Shown piece by piece: positions 44,370 to 52,720 of a DNA stretch of 64,000 bases. The DNA comes from Verrucomicrobiota bacterium (GTDB taxonomy: Bacteria; Verrucomicrobiota; Verrucomicrobiia; Opitutales; Opitutaceae), in NCBI GenBank assembly GCA_023386835.1, contig JAEWIY010000230.1, forward strand, positions 30,366-94,365, read 5' to 3'. The stretch's first letter is position 1; the number at the start of each line of letters is the position of its first letter. Under the pieces are notes generated by a model. That model saw only the letters and a program-made list of their open reading frames with translations. It was not told where the DNA came from and searched no databases. Position numbers and translations under genes: made by a program.

Positions 44370-45566
44370 ATGAACGACGCCGAGGACGACGAGTTGACCA
44401 GCACCGTGATTGAACCCGGTGAAGTGGGTCTGGTCACCCCGCGCGACTTCGTTTCGGAGGAGCCGTTTATTTGCGAACACGGCCAGGAGTTGCCCGGCTT
44501 CACGTTGCGGTACGAGACGTATGGCCGGCTCAACCCGGCGGGCGATAACGCGGTGCTCATCTGCCATGCACTGAGCGGCGATCATCACTGCGCCGGCATT
44601 CACTCGCTCAACGACCGCAAGGCTGGCTGGTGGAATAATCTGATTGGGCCGGGCAAGGCGGTGGACACCAACCGGTATTTTGTCCTGTGCACCAACGTCC
44701 TGGGCGGCTGCCAGGGATCGACCGGACCGATGTCGACTGATCCGCGGACGGGGCGGCCCTACGGCACGACGTTCCCGCTTGTGACCATCCGCGACATGGT
44801 GCGCGCGCAGAAACGCCTGCTGGATTCGCTTGGTTTGCGCAGCCTGCACGCGGTCATCGGAGGTTCGATGGGGGGCATGCAGGTGCTGCAATGGGGCATC
44901 GAATACCCCGGTTTTGTCCGCAAGCTGCTCGCCATGGCGACAACGGCGCGGGAAAGCGCGCAGGCGATCGCCTTCAACGAGGTGGGCCGCCAGGCCATCC
45001 TGCAGGACCCGGAATGGGCTGGCGGCGCGTATCCACGCGGCGGAGGCCCCCGCGTCGGCCTGGCGATCGCCCGCATGATGGCGCACATCACCTATCTCAG
45101 CGACGCCAGCATGGACCGGAAGTTCGGCCGGCGCCTGGGGGCGGCGCGGGGGGCGGCCGCGGCCGCTGCGACCGCGGCGCTCGCGGGAGCCGATGTGCCG
45201 GCGAAGGCCTTCGACGTGCAGTTTGAGGTGGAAAGCTATCTGCGTTACCAGGGCCAGAGCTTCATCAACCGTTTCGACGCCAACAGTTACTTGTACATCA
45301 CCCGCGCGCTCGACCAATTCGACCTCGCGGCGGCGCACGATTCCCTCGATACGGCCTTCGCTCCCGTGCAATCGCAGACGCTCGTGGTCGGCTTCACCAG
45401 TGACTGGCTGTTTCCGCCGGAGCAAAACCGCGCGATTGCCACCGCTCTGCTGCGCGCGGGCAAACAGGCCAGCTACGCCGAACTCAGCACAGACTTGGGC
45501 CACGATTCGTTCCTGCTCGAGTCGCCCAAGCTGTACGCGCTCGTGCGCGATTTCCTCGCGTCCTGA
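44370..45566 (+). CDS. metX: Homoserine O-acetyltransferase
   Basis: 398 residues, alpha/beta hydrolase fold. The nucleophile elbow is GGSMGGMQ with Ser166; the acid is in TSDWLFPPEQ and the base in LGHDSFLLES. Also diagnostic are VLICHALSGDHHCAG and NVLGGCQGSTGPMSTDP. Transfers acetyl (in some members succinyl) from CoA to homoserine, the first committed step to methionine. The ATG at 44370 fits family length; an upstream ATG at 44310 would add an Arg-rich leader. metW follows 29 bases later. Confidence 0.95.
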   Translation: MNDAEDDELTSTVIEPGEVGLVTPRDFVSEEPFICEHGQELPGFTLRYETYGRLNPAGDNAVLICHALSGDHHCAGIHSLNDRKAGWWNNLIGPGKAVDTNRYFVLCTNVLGGCQGSTGPMSTDPRTGRPYGTTFPLVTIRDMVRAQKRLLDSLGLRSLHAVIGGSMGGMQVLQWGIEYPGFVRKLLAMATTARESAQAIAFNEVGRQAILQDPEWAGGAYPRGGGPRVGLAIARMMAHITYLSDASMDRKFGRRLGAARGAAAAAATAALAGADVPAKAFDVQFEVESYLRYQGQSFINRFDANSYLYITRALDQFDLAAAHDSLDTAFAPVQSQTLVVGFTSDWLFPPEQNRAIATALLRAGKQASYAELSTDLGHDSFLLESPKLYALVRDFLAS

Positions 45567-45595
45567 CTTTTCGTCAACGTACCGGGACTCTCTTC

Positions 45596-46219
45596 ATGTC
45601 GCTGCTCGCCCCCACTCCCGCACGTCCGATCAAGCGCACCGTCGACATGCAGATCATCGCCGACTGGGTGGAGCCCCGTTCGCGCGTGCTCGATCTGGGT
45701 TGCGGTCGCGGTGTGCTGCTCGACTCGCTGGTGCAATCCAAGGACATCCAGCCCGTCGGCGTGGATCTCGATTTTGACAAGGTCGCCGCCTGTATCCGCC
45801 GGGGACTTACAGCTTACCAGGGCGACATGATGTCGTTCATGGAGAGTTTTCCGGAAAACCACTTCGACCGCGTGATCTGCTCGCGCACGTTGGAAGAAGT
45901 GGCGGCGCCGGCCAAGGTGATCACCGAGGCGCTCCGGGTTGGCCGGGCCCTGACCGTTGGCTTCGTCAACCACGCGTATTGGAAGAACCGGGTGGATCAT
46001 CTGCTGCGCGGGCGCAAACCGCGCAACGAGGTGTATACAACCGCCTGGTATGAGAGCCGCCCGTCCAATCCGATCTCGATCGCCGACTTCGAGGAGTTCT
46101 GCGCGATCCAAGGCTATCGGATCGCCCGCCGCGTGCACCTCCGGGGCGACTGGAAAAACCGGTGCACGTTCCGGCCCAATCTCTTCGCGGGGTACGCGCT
46201 GTACGACCTGACCCGCTGA
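45596..46219 (+). CDS. metW: Methionine biosynthesis protein MetW
   Basis: 207 residues, SAM-methyltransferase-like fold: LDLGCGRGVLLDSLVQSKDI, VGVDLDFDKVAACIRRGL, FDRVICSRTLEEVAAP. The C-terminus (EEFCAIQGYRIARRVHL to PNLFAGYALYDLTR) is MetW-specific. MetW is found with MetX in many bacteria and is thought to support the acetyltransferase. Cotranscribed with metX. Confidence 0.94.
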   Translation: MSLLAPTPARPIKRTVDMQIIADWVEPRSRVLDLGCGRGVLLDSLVQSKDIQPVGVDLDFDKVAACIRRGLTAYQGDMMSFMESFPENHFDRVICSRTLEEVAAPAKVITEALRVGRALTVGFVNHAYWKNRVDHLLRGRKPRNEVYTTAWYESRPSNPISIADFEEFCAIQGYRIARRVHLRGDWKNRCTFRPNLFAGYALYDLTR

Positions 46220-46268
46220 CGCGTTGGCGTTTTCGCCGCGGCACGGCTAAACTGGCGGACGTTCCCTC

Positions 46269-46667
46269 ATGAAAACCGCGCGACTCCCTCTCCTCTGTGT
46301 CTGCTTTCTCCTGACGCTCTGCTTTTCCCGGGCAGAGGCGTTTCTTCCGCCCGCCGAGGCCGCCCAACGCGTTGAGGCCGGCGAGGCGGTCCTGATCGAC
46401 GTCCGTGAGCCAGCCGAGTGGAAGGAGGGCGTCGCCGAGCCCGCGCTGCTGTTGTCGCTCACGGATCTAAAAGGTGAACGCAACGCCTGGCGCCCGGCGC
46501 TGGAGCAGCATCGGGGCAAGCCCTTGATCGTTTACTGCCGCAGTGGGAAACGTTCTGCCCAAGCCGCCGAGATCCTGCGGCGCGAGGGTTGGCAGGTCGA
46601 AAACGCCGGTGGCTTCTCGGCTTGGCGCGAGGCTGGACTGCCCGAGCGAAAGCCGGACATCGACTAA
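46269..46667 (+). CDS. Exported rhodanese-like protein
   Basis: 132 residues with signal peptide MKTARLPLLCVCFLLTLCFS. Rhodanese domain: VLIDVREPAEWKEGVAEPAL, then PLIVYCRSGKRSAQAAEILR with the active-site Cys in YCRSGKRS. Likely a periplasmic sulfurtransferase or redox-related protein. Follows metW by about 50 bases and may be cotranscribed, which would fit sulfur metabolism. Confidence 0.9.
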   Translation: MKTARLPLLCVCFLLTLCFSRAEAFLPPAEAAQRVEAGEAVLIDVREPAEWKEGVAEPALLLSLTDLKGERNAWRPALEQHRGKPLIVYCRSGKRSAQAAEILRREGWQVENAGGFSAWREAGLPERKPDID

Positions 46668-46704
46668 CGCTCCGAAGCTCTCGCGTTCGCGCCGGCGACG
46701 GCGC

Positions 46705-47634
46705 TCACGCCAAACCGCGGCGCAGGTCGCGGGCGTGGATTGCGCATACGCAATTGGTGCCATCCGCCGTGGGCAGCCACTCGATCGGCAGCCGCGGAAA
46801 CGCGGCTTCCATCGCCGCGCGCAGACCTCCGACCTCGATGACCACGAGACCTTTTTTTGTGAGGCGGTCCGTCGCTTGCGCGAGCAGGCGACGAATGATG
46901 TCAAGGCCGTCACTGCCGCCGTCCAACGCGAGCGCCGGTTCGTGGCGGAACTCCGGCGGCAGCTCCGCGCAATGGTCGGTCGGTTCGTACGGGGGGTTGC
47001 TCAGAATCAGGTCGTACGTCTGGCGCGGCACCGCCTCGAAAACGTCACTCTGGTGCAGGTGCACGCGTTGGCCAACATGGTGCAATCGCACATTTTCCCG
47101 CGCCACGGCCAACGCGTCGGGTGACAGGTCGATTGCGTCCACCTCCGCGTTCGGGAAGTGGTGCGCCAACAGAATCGCGAGGCAGCCCGATCCTGTGCAC
47201 ACATCCACGACGCGGCGGACTTTCTCGCAATCACCGACCAACGCGTCGAACTGCGGAATAAGTTCCACGAAATAGCTGCGTGGGATGATGACGCGTTCAT
47301 CGACGTAGAACGTCAGTCCGCCCAGCACCGCCTCCCGCGCCAGGTACGCGGCTGGCACACGCTCAAGAATGCGGCGGCGCAGCAGCGTCTTGAGCAACTC
47401 GACCTCGTCATTCGTCAGCTTCCGCTTCAGCACGGAACCCGGGCTATCGACGGGCAGGTCCAGCGCGCGCAGCAGCAGGAACAATGCGTCATCGTGCGCG
47501 TTGTCAGTGATCTGGCCAAAGGCGAGTCCGTGGCGCTCGTACGCGCCCTCGGCCCATTGCAGCCATTGGCCGAGCGTCTTCAGCCCGGTGGTGCCTCGAA
47601 AGAGCCGGTCAGCGGCGGGTGTCTTCGGTTTCAT
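46705..47634 (-). CDS. prmB: Ribosomal protein L3 glutamine methyltransferase
   Basis: 309 residues. The HemK/Prm signature is LILSNPPYEPTD (NPPY). The SAM motif is VVDVCTGSGCLAILLAH, and the N-terminal helical domain starts TLGQWLQWAEGAYERHGLAF. Distinct features such as IIPRSYFVELIPQFDAL place it nearer PrmB than PrmC. Modifies a Gln of L3. Its first 26 bases overlap the end of the upstream rhomboid-like gene. Confidence 0.9.
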   Translation of the reverse strand: MKPKTPAADRLFRGTTGLKTLGQWLQWAEGAYERHGLAFGQITDNAHDDALFLLLRALDLPVDSPGSVLKRKLTNDEVELLKTLLRRRILERVPAAYLAREAVLGGLTFYVDERVIIPRSYFVELIPQFDALVGDCEKVRRVVDVCTGSGCLAILLAHHFPNAEVDAIDLSPDALAVARENVRLHHVGQRVHLHQSDVFEAVPRQTYDLILSNPPYEPTDHCAELPPEFRHEPALALDGGSDGLDIIRRLLAQATDRLTKKGLVVIEVGGLRAAMEAAFPRLPIEWLPTADGTNCVCAIHARDLRRGLA

Positions 47635-48424
47635 CCGTCAGCACGTGCTCGTGATTGCGAATGTGGTCCGGGCAGTAGCACTGGTCACCGATGCACTTTG
47701 AGCAGTAGCGAAAATCCAGGTCGGGGTGCGTATCGCTGTTCTTGCCGCAAACCAGACACCGATGGCGCGGTCCCGCCTCCTCTACCTCGCGCTTCCGTTC
47801 CGCCTGGTACTGACGCGTCCGTCGGCCCGATCGCAGCTCGCGCACGATCATCGGACCGAAGAAAATCAGATACCCGCTGATGCCGGCCACGATCGCCAGC
47901 CGCGTGGGCAGCGAGCCCGTGACGAACGAGTAGGCGTACGTCAGCCACACAAACAGCGCGAGCCACCGCACCTGGACCGGAAGGATCAGGAACAGGTAGA
48001 TCGTGAACGTCGGGTTCAGGTGCGCGAACGCGAGGAAGATGGAGCCAGCGATGTAGACGTTGGTCGCCGGATAGTTCGGCGTCAGGAACGCAACTCCCAC
48101 CGTCAGCAGATAGCCCGTGAGGAGAAACAGATTGTAGCGCAACGCCCCCAGGTGCTGCTCGAGCGCGCTGCCCGTCAGGTACAGGAAGTAGAGCGCGAAG
48201 GCGATGAACACCCAGTGGGCCATCGGCGGCATCACGATAAACGTGACGATGCGCCACCAGTCCCCCTGCAAAAACCACACGGGCACAAAAACGATGCGCG
48301 TGAGATCAAGCAGTCCCAGGAAAGCCGTCAGGTAGAAGAACGCCTGACCGATGACCAGATACAGCGTGAGGTTCGGGATCGCGAGCGGTTCGAGGCGACG
48401 CTCGAGCTTATTCCACCAGGACAT
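47609..48424 (-). CDS. Rhomboid-like membrane protein with C-terminal zinc ribbon
   Basis: 271 residues with about six membrane helices (from PNLTLYLVIGQAFFYLTAF to IVAGISGYLIFFGPMIV). The layout, with YLTGSALEQHLGALRYNLFL, recalls rhomboid proteins, but the catalytic GxSG and the paired His are not present, so it would be an inactive relative. The C-terminus has a Cys cluster: CLVCG, CSKC, CYCPDH, probably a zinc ribbon. Overlaps prmB by 26 bases, so the two are likely coupled. Function unknown. Confidence 0.78.
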   Translation of the reverse strand: MSWWNKLERRLEPLAIPNLTLYLVIGQAFFYLTAFLGLLDLTRIVFVPVWFLQGDWWRIVTFIVMPPMAHWVFIAFALYFLYLTGSALEQHLGALRYNLFLLTGYLLTVGVAFLTPNYPATNVYIAGSIFLAFAHLNPTFTIYLFLILPVQVRWLALFVWLTYAYSFVTGSLPTRLAIVAGISGYLIFFGPMIVRELRSGRRTRQYQAERKREVEEAGPRHRCLVCGKNSDTHPDLDFRYCSKCIGDQCYCPDHIRNHEHVLTDETEDTRR

Positions 48425-48500
48425 GAAAGCGGGAAGGGACGGACAAAGTGAACAACCGGATGACTCAAGGAAACCGCAGCCCGTCAGGCGAGCCCGGGTT

Positions 48501-49379
48501 TCAAGGCTCTTCTCCCGCCCCGGCGGCGGTTTTCAGCTCCGCGATTTTTTCGCGCACCTTCGCCACCTGCGACTGGAGGACGTCTTCCGTGACGCCCTTC
48601 AGGAGTTGCTCGGCCTCGGACCACTTTTTCTGCTCCGTGAGGATGTTGGCCTGATGTAATTGAACGGTCTGCTTCTCGATCGGCGAGCGGCCTCGTTTCT
48701 CCAAGGCCCGCCACACCTCGAGCGCCTCGGCCCACTCCGGATACTCAAGGTCATAGTACGATTCAGCCCAGCGATACGCATAGGCGAAGTTATCCGGGGC
48801 CAGGTTGGTCGCCTGCTCAAAGGCATCACGCATTGCGGTTTCAATCTGCGCGGACGACCATTCGCCGCTCTTCAGGAAGTCCTCCCGCGCCGCGCTGAGC
48901 AGCTGCCCGATCTGAAAGTGGTACAACGGCTCCTTCGGTTCGAGCTGCACCGCGGCGAGGAAATAGTTCAACGCCTCCAGCGGCCGCCCCTCCTCCGCCA
49001 GGTACTTGCCCAGCTGGTTCTTCACGATCGCGAGGTTCGGATCCAGCGAGTTGGCCTTCAGCAGCAGTACGGCGGCGCGTTTACCTTCATCCAGCAACGG
49101 GTTGCCCAGCAGCAGGGCATAACTGACGTAGCCGGCCGCGACGTTGGGATAGTTTCGCAGGTACTCCTCGTAATCGAAGATGAGCGTCTGCAGCTGCGGA
49201 CGCAGGTCCTCCACGTCCTCCTGCACTTCGGCCTTCGCCGCCCGAGCCAGCAGCGTCTTCTGCCGCTCGACCAGATTGCGCAAGTCGCGCTCGGCCTTGG
49301 ACTCGCTCGTCTGGCCGAAGAGTCCGGACGCGGAGAGCAGCAGGCACAGGAGCAGGAAGAGTGGCACCCGAAAATTCAT
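48501..49379 (-). CDS. Exported TPR-repeat protein
   Basis: 292 residues with signal peptide MNFRVPLFLLLCLLLSASGL, ending near FGQ. Several TPR motifs, for example LGKYLAEEGRPLEALNYFLA, PLYHFQIGQLLSAARE and AYRWAESYYDLEYPEWAEAL. The C-terminus has coiled character. Probably a periplasmic scaffold. The start at 49379 is chosen for the signal peptide. Divergent from the radical SAM gene. Confidence 0.82.
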   Translation of the reverse strand: MNFRVPLFLLLCLLLSASGLFGQTSESKAERDLRNLVERQKTLLARAAKAEVQEDVEDLRPQLQTLIFDYEEYLRNYPNVAAGYVSYALLLGNPLLDEGKRAAVLLLKANSLDPNLAIVKNQLGKYLAEEGRPLEALNYFLAAVQLEPKEPLYHFQIGQLLSAAREDFLKSGEWSSAQIETAMRDAFEQATNLAPDNFAYAYRWAESYYDLEYPEWAEALEVWRALEKRGRSPIEKQTVQLHQANILTEQKKWSEAEQLLKGVTEDVLQSQVAKVREKIAELKTAAGAGEEP

Positions 49380-49480
49380 CGAAGTCGTTGCGACACCATG
49401 GCTCCCGTCGTGTGCCAGCGCAATCGGCGATCCACCCGTTGCGCCGGGCCCGGATCGGCGCAACGTCCAAACCCACCATC

Positions 49481-50599
49481 ATGCCGCGTCCGCCCGCCAC
49501 ACCCACGACTCCTCCCAGCCATCCGACCGGTTGGGCGGCGACGGGGCGCGGAGCCACGATCAACCCCGCGAACCGCTTCGACCGGATCCACGTCGCTCCG
49601 GATCCGGATGCGACGCTGCAGGACCTCGGACTGGACGCGGATGCCCCCTGGCCGGAAGCGCGCACGCAGTTCTTCGACGACGCCTCGGAAACCATTCTCG
49701 CCTACAACGACAGCCCGGACGTACCCTTCAGCTACGGCGTCAACCCGTATCGGGGTTGTGAACACGGCTGCGCCTACTGCTACGCGCGCGCCTACCACGA
49801 TTACCTCGGGTGGAGCAGCGGCTTGGATTTCGAGACCAAGATCATGGTCAAGCGCCGCGCGCCCGCGTTGCTGCGCCGCGAGCTGTCGGCGACGAAATGG
49901 GAACCACAGATCATCGCCCTCAGCGGTGCGACCGACTGCTACCAACCGGCCGAGCGGCATTTTCGCCTGACGCGCGCGTGTCTCGAGGTGCTCCACGAGT
50001 TCCGCAATCCTGTCGGCGTGATCACGAAGAACCTGCTCGTGACGCGCGACGTCGACCTGCTGGCCGAACTCGCGCGCTGGGGCGGCGTCATGGTGAACCT
50101 CACCATCACCACCCTCGATTCCACGCTTTCCGGCCAGCTGGAACCGCGGGCCGCCCGCCCTGAGGCGCGGCTGCGCGCAATCCGCACCCTGACCGAGGCA
50201 GGCATTCCCGTGGGTGTGATGATCGCCCCTGTGGTCCCCGGGCTGACCGATCATGAAATGCCGGCGATTCTCGATGCCGCCGCCCAGGCCGGCGCGTGCA
50301 CGGCGGGATACCTCGTCCTGCGCCTTCCCCATGCCGTGAAAGACATTTTCATCCATTGGCTCGACGAGCACGCGCCGGGCAAGAAGGACCGCGTCCTCTC
50401 CCGCATCCGCGAGCTGCGCGGCGGACAGTTGAACAATGCCAACTGGGGTGAGCGCTTCAAAGGCGACGGCATCTTTGCCGAGCAGATCGGCGAACTGTTT
50501 AAAGTCGCCCGCCGGCGGGCGGGGCTGGACCGACCGTATCCGAAACTCAATACCAGCGCCTTTCGTCGGCCGGGTGGGCAGCAACTAAACTTGTTCTGA
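49481..50599 (+). CDS. PA0069-family radical SAM protein
   Basis: 372 residues. The cluster motif is CEHGCAYCYA (CxxxCxxC) in the context GVNPYRGCEHGCAYCYARAY, typical of the PA0069/SplB-like group. Other family patterns are MVKRRAPALLRRELS, FRNPVGVITKNLLVTRDVDL and VMIAPVVPGLTDHEMPAIL. It binds a 4Fe-4S cluster and SAM; the reaction is unknown. The ATG at 49481 is chosen over 49361, since the extra residues overlap the divergent gene's start region. Confidence 0.92.
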   Translation: MPRPPATPTTPPSHPTGWAATGRGATINPANRFDRIHVAPDPDATLQDLGLDADAPWPEARTQFFDDASETILAYNDSPDVPFSYGVNPYRGCEHGCAYCYARAYHDYLGWSSGLDFETKIMVKRRAPALLRRELSATKWEPQIIALSGATDCYQPAERHFRLTRACLEVLHEFRNPVGVITKNLLVTRDVDLLAELARWGGVMVNLTITTLDSTLSGQLEPRAARPEARLRAIRTLTEAGIPVGVMIAPVVPGLTDHEMPAILDAAAQAGACTAGYLVLRLPHAVKDIFIHWLDEHAPGKKDRVLSRIRELRGGQLNNANWGERFKGDGIFAEQIGELFKVARRRAGLDRPYPKLNTSAFRRPGGQQLNLF

Positions 50600-50730
50600 G
50601 GGATTCGTGAATCGCGGCCGTCCCACCACGCAGCCGACCGGAGGGACGGCCCCGAAGCCGATTCGCTGCAACAGGTTCGTCGAGCTTTCATCTTTTACCC
50701 GGCGCGCTCCTCGCTTAGGCGTGCTGGCGT

Positions 50731-51279
50731 ATGACCGGTCAGCTTTACCCCACCTGGCTGCGACCCTTGGGACGAGGCTACTATGCGTTCTGGGGAGTGC
50801 TCCTGCTGGCGCTCAAGTACAACCTCGATCGTTGGATCGCTTGGCGAGGTTACGGTGTTTCGTGTTTCCCGTGGCACTACCTGGCGCCGGAGCGGGCGAT
50901 TGGCGCCACCGCGGATGCCTCTAATCTCGCGGCGACACTCCTCCTCACGAGTGTGCCGTTCATCGCAATTGGGCTCTGGCTGACTTGGCGGCGACTGCGC
51001 GACATCGGCCTGAGTGGCGCCCTGTTGCCGCTGTTCTTCGTTCCGTTTCTGAACGTCTGGTTCTTCATCGTTCTCTGTGTCTGGGCTCACCGGCGCGGAG
51101 AACCGGCTGAAACCCGGGTGCTTAACCGCGTATCTTCTTCGCTAGCGGGCCTGCGCCCCTTCGCCATGGCCGCGGTGACCGTTGCCGTAACCGCCGGAGT
51201 CAGCCTGCCGTTGGTGGCGTTCTGCACGTTGGTGCTGCAGGATTATGGCTGGGCTTGTTTGTTGGCGTTCCGTTTTTGA
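50731..51279 (+). CDS. DUF805-like membrane protein, N-terminal part of a frameshifted gene
   Basis: 182 residues with about four membrane helices (YYAFWGVLLLALKYNLDRWI, LLLTSVPFIAIGLWLTW, LLPLFFVPFLNVWFFIVLCV). The central part (WRRLRDIGLSGALLPLFFVP) has DUF805 character. The frame ends abruptly after LQDYGWACLLAFRF. Adding one T to the CTT at about 51254-51256 would instead read DYGWALFVGVPFLMGLL and run on into the next frame. So this is likely the first part of one longer gene that continues to 52103. Confidence 0.7.
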   Translation: MTGQLYPTWLRPLGRGYYAFWGVLLLALKYNLDRWIAWRGYGVSCFPWHYLAPERAIGATADASNLAATLLLTSVPFIAIGLWLTWRRLRDIGLSGALLPLFFVPFLNVWFFIVLCVWAHRRGEPAETRVLNRVSSSLAGLRPFAMAAVTVAVTAGVSLPLVAFCTLVLQDYGWACLLAFRF

Positions 51280-52103
51280 TGGGCCTGCTGAGCAGCGTGC
51301 TGGACGGCCTGCCGGCGCGACGCTCGTTCGGACGCGCCTGCGGTGTCGCCGCACTCAGCGTGGTCGTCACGGGGCTCCTGTGTGTTGCCGTCGCCATCGA
51401 AGGTGTGATCTGCGTGCTGATGGCGGCGCCGCTCGCCCTCATTCTGGTTTTGGTGGGAGCCGTCGTCGGCTGGTCCATGCAAGCCGAACACTGGCGGCGC
51501 GTTCGCGGTGAAGCCACGCGCGTCTACGCAGTCGCGGGCTTGAGCCTGCCTGTGCTGATGGTGCTCGAAAGCCAGATCAACGCCCCGCCCTCGGTGCGAC
51601 CGGTGACAACCGCCATCGAAATCGCAGCGCCGCCGCAGCGGGTCTGGGATCATGTCGTCAGCTTCGCCGAACTGCCGCCCCCTGCCGAATGGTGGTTCAC
51701 CGCCGGCATCGCCTATCCGATTCGCGCCCGCATCGAGGGCGAGGGCGTCGGCGCGATCCGCTATTGCGAATTCTCCACCGGCGCTTTCGTCGAGCCAATC
51801 ACGGTATTCGACCCACCATTACAATTGGGCTTCGACGTGGTTGAGCAGCCGGCCCCGTTGCGCGAATGGACGCCCTACTCGTCGATTGAGCCCGCCCATC
51901 TCGACGGTTTCTTCCGTTCCCGTCGCGGCGAGTTTCGCCTGATCCCCCTCGACGACGGCAAAAGCACGCGCCTGGAAGGCACCACGTGGTACGAACACCG
52001 GCTGTGGCCCTCCGCGTATTGGCGCCCGTGGTCTGACTACCTGATCCACACGATCCACGACCGCGTGCTGTCGCACATCAAGACACTGGCTGAAGCGTCC
52101 TAG
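51255..52103 (+). CDS. Membrane/SRPBCC-domain protein, C-terminal part of a frameshifted gene
   Basis: 282 residues from a TTG codon that is unlikely to be a real start. Three hydrophobic segments (FVGVPFLMGLLSSVL, VVVTGLLCVAVAIEGVI, LALILVLVGAVVGWSM) precede a START/SRPBCC-like domain at about 115-282 (IEIAAPPQRVWDHVVSFAEL, GEFRLIPLDDGKSTRLEGTT). With the preceding frame it would form a protein of about 457 residues: DUF805-type membrane part plus a lipid- or hydrophobic-ligand-binding domain. The overlap of 25 bases with the preceding frame is best explained by a one-base deletion. Confidence 0.7.
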   Translation: MFVGVPFLMGLLSSVLDGLPARRSFGRACGVAALSVVVTGLLCVAVAIEGVICVLMAAPLALILVLVGAVVGWSMQAEHWRRVRGEATRVYAVAGLSLPVLMVLESQINAPPSVRPVTTAIEIAAPPQRVWDHVVSFAELPPPAEWWFTAGIAYPIRARIEGEGVGAIRYCEFSTGAFVEPITVFDPPLQLGFDVVEQPAPLREWTPYSSIEPAHLDGFFRSRRGEFRLIPLDDGKSTRLEGTTWYEHRLWPSAYWRPWSDYLIHTIHDRVLSHIKTLAEAS

Positions 52104-52138
52104 GCAATGACTGGGAAACGCAGGCAGTGCGGATCGCG

Positions 52139-52390
52139 TCAGACCTTCGCGCTGTTGTCAGACTTGTAGTGAACGCGTGACCGCCGCAGCGCGTGCGCGC
52201 GTTGGGCCGCCGCCACCGCGGGATCCTGTCGGACAAGGGCTCCACTCCCCGCTTTTGCAGCACCGGCTTCTTCCCGAGCCGCCGCGGCCGCGAAACACAG
52301 CAGCAGCTCCGCTTTCGGCTCAAGCCGGACGTGCGGGAAGCCAGCCGGCCGCAGCCAGGCGAACACCGGAGTTTCGGAAGGAGTCGTCAT
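52139..52390 (-). CDS. Small hypothetical protein
   Basis: 83 residues beginning MTTPSETPVFAWLRPAGF and ending VHYKSDNSAKV, with an Ala/Arg-rich middle. AGGTGA lies six bases before the ATG at 52390, which supports translation. No domain recognised. Convergent with the SRPBCC gene. Confidence 0.45.
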   Translation of the reverse strand: MTTPSETPVFAWLRPAGFPHVRLEPKAELLLCFAAAAAREEAGAAKAGSGALVRQDPAVAAAQRAHALRRSRVHYKSDNSAKV

Positions 52391-52553
52391 GCGTTCACCT
52401 GATTTGCACGCGTTCACGGACCCCGAGGCAAGGCCTCAAGAGGACAGCGCACAATGAATCGTGCCTGAGCCGCGCCGCGGTCGACCCAGCCGACGCATTG
52501 ATTCCTCGGCGCGGCGGATTGACCTGCTGTCTGCATGAACGGTATCAAGCGGC

Positions 52554-52720
52554 ATGGTACCCCAGCGAGCCGCGTGGTGCGGCCTTTTGTTAGCTGCGAT
52601 TCTCGTCCGACTTGCAGCACAGACTCCAACCGGTGAGGTAAGGAGGCGGAGCCGTTCGTCAGCTCCTGGGCCGCGCCGGAACGCCCAGCTGGGTGGCCGC
52701 GAGATCAACCGACCCCCGAC
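52554..52720 (+). pseudogene. Signal-peptide fragment of a frameshifted TonB-C-repeat gene
   Basis: The ATG at 52554 starts a good signal peptide (WCGLLLAAILVRLAAQ) and reads to TPTGEV at about 52640. There the frame turns into Arg/Ser-rich sequence. In another frame from 52637 the text continues as KEAEPFVSSWAAPE and RPAGWPRDQPTPDVVVEF, joining the downstream protein smoothly. One extra A in TAAGG at about 52640 would restore a single gene from 52554 to 53893. Confidence 0.65.
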
